Of a stretch of DNA of 64,000 nt, positions 61,283 to 64,000 are shown one piece after another. The notes under the pieces were generated by a model. That model ran no database searches. It was not told the DNA's origin and saw only the letters and a program-made list of their open reading frames with translations. This DNA is from CAYIHX01 sp964363305 (lineage in GTDB: Bacteria > Bdellovibrionota > UBA1018). The stretch lies in assembly GCA_964363305.1 (NCBI GenBank), contig CAYIHX010000012.1:16984-80983 (forward strand). The letters run 5' to 3'. The translations under genes were made by a program, and so were the position numbers. Position 1 is the stretch's first letter. The number at the start of each line of letters is the position of its first letter.

Positions 61283-61358
61283 TGGTTGGGGTGCTAGGGG
61301 TCGAACCTAGGAATGCTGGAATCAAAATCCAGTGACTTAACCACTTGTCTACACCCCA
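61283..61358 (-). tRNA. tRNA-Gln (anticodon TTG)
   Basis: The 76-base gene folds into a complete cloverleaf on the minus strand. It has acceptor TGGGGTG with CACCCCA, a D-arm starting GACAAGTGG, an anticodon stem CTGGA/TCCAG with loop TTTTGAT (anticodon TTG), and a T-arm CTAGG-TTCGACC-CCTAG. The discriminator is A and the CCA end is encoded (61283-61285). It lies between spoVG and the AT-rich polyketide synthase operon. Confidence 0.96.
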
Positions 61359-61469
61359 ACCCAACTGAGAGCCGCCGTCCTCGTTTTCACTCAGCCGACA
61401 GTGCTCATATTTTGTAACACAAGCCACCACACGGGGTAAAGAGACCGGTGATTCGCAGGGCCGGTAGAG

Positions 61470-61799
61470 TTATCCCTCTGTCGAGAGACCGCCAGGCGGG
61501 GATTCAAAACCGTCATCGTCGTGAGAACCCTGAGGCCCAGCCCCCTTTTTTATCTCCGCTATGTAGGCATCCAGGATCTGCTTCTCCATCGCCGCACGAG
61601 TATCTTGATTGAGAGGATGGGCGATATCCTTGAACGTCCCATCTTTTCGCCTCTTACTCGGCATCGCGACGAAAAGACCGCCGGTGCCGCTGATCACCTT
61701 GAGATCCCGAACAACAAAACAGTTATCCAGCACCACTGTAATGTAGGCCTTGAGCTTCTCTTCGTTGACGCTAAATACCTTGATCTCAGTAATATCCAT
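61470..61799 (-). CDS. spoVG: SpoVG-family regulator
   Basis: SpoVG is a small nucleic-acid-binding regulator, named from Bacillus sporulation but widespread in non-sporulating bacteria. The 109-residue protein starts MDITEIKVFSVNEEKLKAY and contains VVLDNCFVVRDLKVI, GLFVAMPSKRRKDGTFKDIAHPL and a C-terminal helix before an acidic, glycine-rich tail. All core features are conserved. It follows clpB by about 70 bases and has a promoter-like sequence and a CRP/FNR-like palindrome upstream. Its targets in this organism are unknown. Confidence 0.93.
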   Translation of the reverse strand: MDITEIKVFSVNEEKLKAYITVVLDNCFVVRDLKVISGTGGLFVAMPSKRRKDGTFKDIAHPLNQDTRAAMEKQILDAYIAEIKKGAGPQGSHDDDGFESPPGGLSTEG

Positions 61800-61819
61800 G
61801 CAACCCCATCCGTTTAGGG

Positions 61820-61849
61820 ATGATACTGAGATTCGTGAACAAATTTCAA
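61820..61849 (-). promoter_or_regulatory. Candidate spoVG promoter
   Basis: On the minus strand TTGAAA (61844-61849) and TATCAT (61820-61825) are 18 bases apart, giving a start near 61813, 14 bases before spoVG. The boxes match the consensus at four or more positions each. A degenerate copy of the neighbouring CRP-like site overlaps the -35 region. Confidence 0.4.
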
Positions 61850-61852
61850 CGC

Positions 61853-61872
61853 ATTGTGAACAACTTCACAAT
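61853..61872. promoter_or_regulatory. CRP/FNR-like palindromic site
   Basis: ATTGTGA-N6-TCACAAT is a perfect 20-bp palindrome matching the core TGTGA-N6-TCACA used by CRP. It starts right after the clpB stop and lies about 50 bases upstream of the predicted spoVG start site. The left half plus spacer is repeated as a degenerate copy 21 bases away (61833-61850), about two helical turns. A Crp/Fnr-family regulator of spoVG is inferred. Confidence 0.55.
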
Positions 61873-64000
61873 TTATTGAAATTTGAAGCTGCCCCCGTCG
61901 AAATCAACCCGTATCTTCGACCCCGAGGGGTACTTACCCTCGAGCAGGCTCACGGCCAGCCGATTCTGTATTTCACGCTGGAAGACCCGCTTCATCGGTC
62001 GAGCGCCAAACTCCCTATCATAGCCCAGCTGGGCTAGCTCATCGAGGGCCCGCGGCGAAAACTCGACCTCGAGCTGCCGATCCTTCAACTGGTCAGCCAA
62101 TCTCACAACGAACTGAGTCACGATTTTTCTCAACTGGCTCTGCTCTAGGTGCGCAAAAATCACCACGTCATCAATCCGATTCAAGAACTCGGGCCGGAAA
62201 ACACGACGCACTTGCTCCATTACGCCAGCCTCCATTTTTTTCCGGTCCTTTTCTTCAAGAATCACCTGGCTGCCGATATTCGACGTCATGATAACAATGG
62301 CATTGGTGAAATCGACCGTTCGGCCTTGGCCATCGGTGATTCGTCCGTCATCCAACACCTGAAGAAACACATTGAAGACGTCCGGATGAGCCTTCTCGAC
62401 CTCGTCGAGCAAAATCACCGAGTAGGGGCGGCGGCGAACCGCCTCCGTCAGGACTCCCCCCTCTTCATAACCGACATATCCGGGTGGCGCTCCGATCAAG
62501 CGCGCCACGTTGTGCTTCTCCATAAACTCACTCATGTCGATACGAATCATGGCTTGCTCATCATCAAAGAGAAACTCCGCCAATGCCTTCGCCGTTTCAG
62601 TCTTCCCAACTCCCGTAGGCCCAAGAAAAAGAAACGACCCAATAGGTCGGTTTTTTTCCTGAAGGCCCAGCCGCGAACGACGAACGGCATGCGCCACCGC
62701 CTCGATCGCCGGAGCTTGACCGATCACTCGTCGGCCCAGATTCTCCTCCATCTTGAGCAGCTTCGTTTGCTCTCCCTCAAGCATCCGCGCGACGGGAACA
62801 CCAGTCCACTTCGCCACTACCTCGGCGATATCGTTCTCAGTCACTTCCTGGCGCAATAACTGCGTCTGAGGCCTCGTTTCCTCAAGCTGCTTCTGAAGCG
62901 TAATCAGCTTGCCATATCGAAGCTCCGCCGCCTTCTCGAGCTGCCCCTGTCGTTCGGCCGCCTCGGATTCCAGACGAATTCTCTCGATCTGCTCCTTGAG
63001 GTCCTTCACCTGATGGACTGACGCCTTCTCCTTCTCCCACTGCGCCTTCAGTTGGCTCGCCTGCTCTTTCAGACCCGCTAACTCCAGATCGAGCCGCTTC
63101 ACTCGATCTGCCGACGCCGGGTCCTTCTCTTTTTTCAAAGCCTGCCGCTCAACCTCATCCCGAAGAATTTTTCGTTCCAGCTCATCCACCTTCTCCGGGC
63201 GCGACTCGATCTGCATCTTCAGCCGCGCACAGGCCTCATCGACCAAGTCGATCGCCTTGTCGGGGAGGAAGCGATCCGTGATGTAGCGATTCGACAGATT
63301 CGCCGCCGCGACCAGCGCCGCATCGCGAATTGAAACACCGTGATGGACCTCGTACCGCTCCTTCAAGCCACGGAGAATGCTCACGCTATCCTCCACCGTG
63401 GGCTCCTTCACGAAAACGGGCTGGAAACGCCGTTCGAACGCCGCATCCTTTTCAATATGCTTTCTGTATTCGTCAAGGGTCGTCGCCCCGATGCAGTGCA
63501 ACTCGCCACGCGCCAAGGCCGGTTTCAACATGTTCGAGGCATCCATCGCCCCCTCCGCCTTACCGGCGCCCATCAAGGTATGAAGCTCGTCGATAAAGAG
63601 GATGATCTCACCCGCCGCGCCAGTGACCTCCTTGAGAACGCCCTTCAGACGCTCTTCGAACTCTCCACGAAATTTCGCGCCAGCAACGAGAGCCCCGAGA
63701 TCCAACGAAAGAATACGTCGATTTTTCAGACTCTCGGGCACATCGCCGTTGGCAATTCGAAGTGCAATACCCTCGGCGATCGCGGTCTTCCCCACCCCGG
63801 GCTCACCGATCAAAACGGGATTATTTTTCGTCCTCCGAGAGAGCACCTGAATGACCCGGCGAATCTCCTCATCTCGACCGATCACCGGGTCGAGCTTCTG
63901 CGCTCGCGCCTGCTCCGTCAGATCCCGACAGTACTTTTTGAGGACCTTCATCTTCCCCTCGGGCTCCGCATCCATAATCCGCGCGCCCCCACGAGTTTTT
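61873..64000 (-). CDS. clpB: Chaperone ATPase ClpB (5' end beyond window)
   Basis: ClpB is the Hsp100 disaggregase that works with DnaK. About 709 residues are visible: the first AAA+ domain (GEPGVGKTAIAEGIAL, then FIDELHTLMGAGKAEGAMDA), the coiled-coil M-domain (residues about 250-385 of the visible part), and the second AAA+ domain (GPTGVGKTETAKALAEF, IRIDMSEFMEKHNVARLIGAPPGYVGYE spread over 30 residues). The C-terminus ends FDGGSFKFQ. The middle domain distinguishes ClpB from ClpA and ClpC. The reading frame runs open through the window edge (TRGGARIMDAEPEG, equivalent to the ClpB segment after the N-domain), so the ATG at 63975 is not the true start; the N-domain is missing. Confidence 0.97.
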   Translation of the reverse strand, partial: KTRGGARIMDAEPEGKMKVLKKYCRDLTEQARAQKLDPVIGRDEEIRRVIQVLSRRTKNNPVLIGEPGVGKTAIAEGIALRIANGDVPESLKNRRILSLDLGALVAGAKFRGEFEERLKGVLKEVTGAAGEIILFIDELHTLMGAGKAEGAMDASNMLKPALARGELHCIGATTLDEYRKHIEKDAAFERRFQPVFVKEPTVEDSVSILRGLKERYEVHHGVSIRDAALVAAANLSNRYITDRFLPDKAIDLVDEACARLKMQIESRPEKVDELERKILRDEVERQALKKEKDPASADRVKRLDLELAGLKEQASQLKAQWEKEKASVHQVKDLKEQIERIRLESEAAERQGQLEKAAELRYGKLITLQKQLEETRPQTQLLRQEVTENDIAEVVAKWTGVPVARMLEGEQTKLLKMEENLGRRVIGQAPAIEAVAHAVRRSRLGLQEKNRPIGSFLFLGPTGVGKTETAKALAEFLFDDEQAMIRIDMSEFMEKHNVARLIGAPPGYVGYEEGGVLTEAVRRRPYSVILLDEVEKAHPDVFNVFLQVLDDGRITDGQGRTVDFTNAIVIMTSNIGSQVILEEKDRKKMEAGVMEQVRRVFRPEFLNRIDDVVIFAHLEQSQLRKIVTQFVVRLADQLKDRQLEVEFSPRALDELAQLGYDREFGARPMKRVFQREIQNRLAVSLLEGKYPSGSKIRVDFDGGSFKFQ

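Noticed and set aside
58380..61283. attL/attR direct repeats flanking the PKS island
   Set aside because: I searched by eye for a second copy of the tRNA-Gln 3' end near 57.8-58.9 kb and found none, and there is no integrase gene. Transfer is suggested only by composition and position.
61443..61466. Terminator after spoVG (ACCGG/CCGGT)
   Set aside because: A five-pair stem with a loop of more than ten bases and no T-run is too weak to call.
63975..63975. ATG at 63975 as start of ClpB
   Set aside because: The frame remains open to the window edge with family-conserved sequence upstream; ClpB is cut by the window boundary.

Overview
The window is compact, gene-dense chromosome from a Gram-negative bacterium. 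The Gram-negative call rests on a monofunctional glycosyltransferase MtgA, an LptG-type LPS-export permease, an outer-membrane barrel candidate and several lipoprotein signal peptides. MurE carries the DNPR motif typical of meso-diaminopimelate ligases. SpoVG, a CFI-box protein, AMP nucleosidase next to mreB and a probable sigma-54 promoter together suggest a Bdellovibrionota/Oligoflexia-like or other deltaproteobacterial-type lineage. This placement is inference, since no rRNA is present. Most of the window looks GC-moderate to GC-rich by eye; 58.4-61.2 kb is clearly more AT-rich.

Layout. (1) 0.2-21.3 kb, mostly minus strand: a large division and cell-wall (dcw) cluster. In transcription order it runs mtgA, a class B-like PBP, dtd, rsmH, ftsL, ftsI, murE, mraY, murD, ftsW, murG, murC, murB, a small secreted protein, then ftsQ, ftsA, ftsZ and a terminator. 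It is interrupted between the small secreted gene and ftsQ by two M16 peptidase genes on the opposite strand. mraZ and ddl are not seen. (2) 21.4-26.9 kb, mostly plus: AMP nucleosidase, mreB, a PilZ protein, rlmE, a RibD-type reductase, a tiny Flp/TadE-like gene (minus), a TlpA-like thioredoxin and a PAP2-like membrane protein. (3) 26.9-36.4 kb, minus: a tightly packed run lptG-def-fmt-GMC oxidoreductase-aldehyde dehydrogenase-rpe-hutH-hutI, with lepB divergent. (4) 37.2-42.1 kb, minus: dksA-like gene, galU, secreted protein, priA and a CFI-box protein. (5) 42.2-48.9 kb: an outer-membrane protein (plus), then on minus eamA, a free-Met-sulfoxide-reductase-like GAF protein, lspA, lgt, plsY and a BtuFCD-type ABC importer.

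(6) 48.9-55.3 kb, plus: the most unusual locus. A near-consensus sigma-54 promoter, with a hairpin just where the transcript should start, precedes three tandem secreted cysteine-rich proteins. The first and third share almost exact cysteine spacing; the second is a divergent relative. A 1301-residue lipoprotein protease of the S8 family follows, whose triad spacing resembles tripeptidyl-peptidase II. (7) 55.2-58.4 kb: folE, a c-type cytochrome lipoprotein and a membrane protein (minus), a small unknown gene (plus) and tag (minus). (8) 58.4-61.4 kb, minus: an AT-rich operon with a type III polyketide synthase, a His-rich membrane protein, a UbiG-like methyltransferase and an OhrR/MarR regulator. 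It lies directly downstream of tRNA-Gln, and its promoter is overlapped by a 22-bp palindrome. (9) 61.5-64.0 kb, minus: clpB (5' end beyond the window) then spoVG, with a CRP/FNR-like palindrome between them.

Genes abut or overlap by ATGA/GTGA junctions in most operons, and several convergent pairs overlap at their 3' ends. No CRISPR array, insertion sequence, rRNA or riboswitch was recognised.
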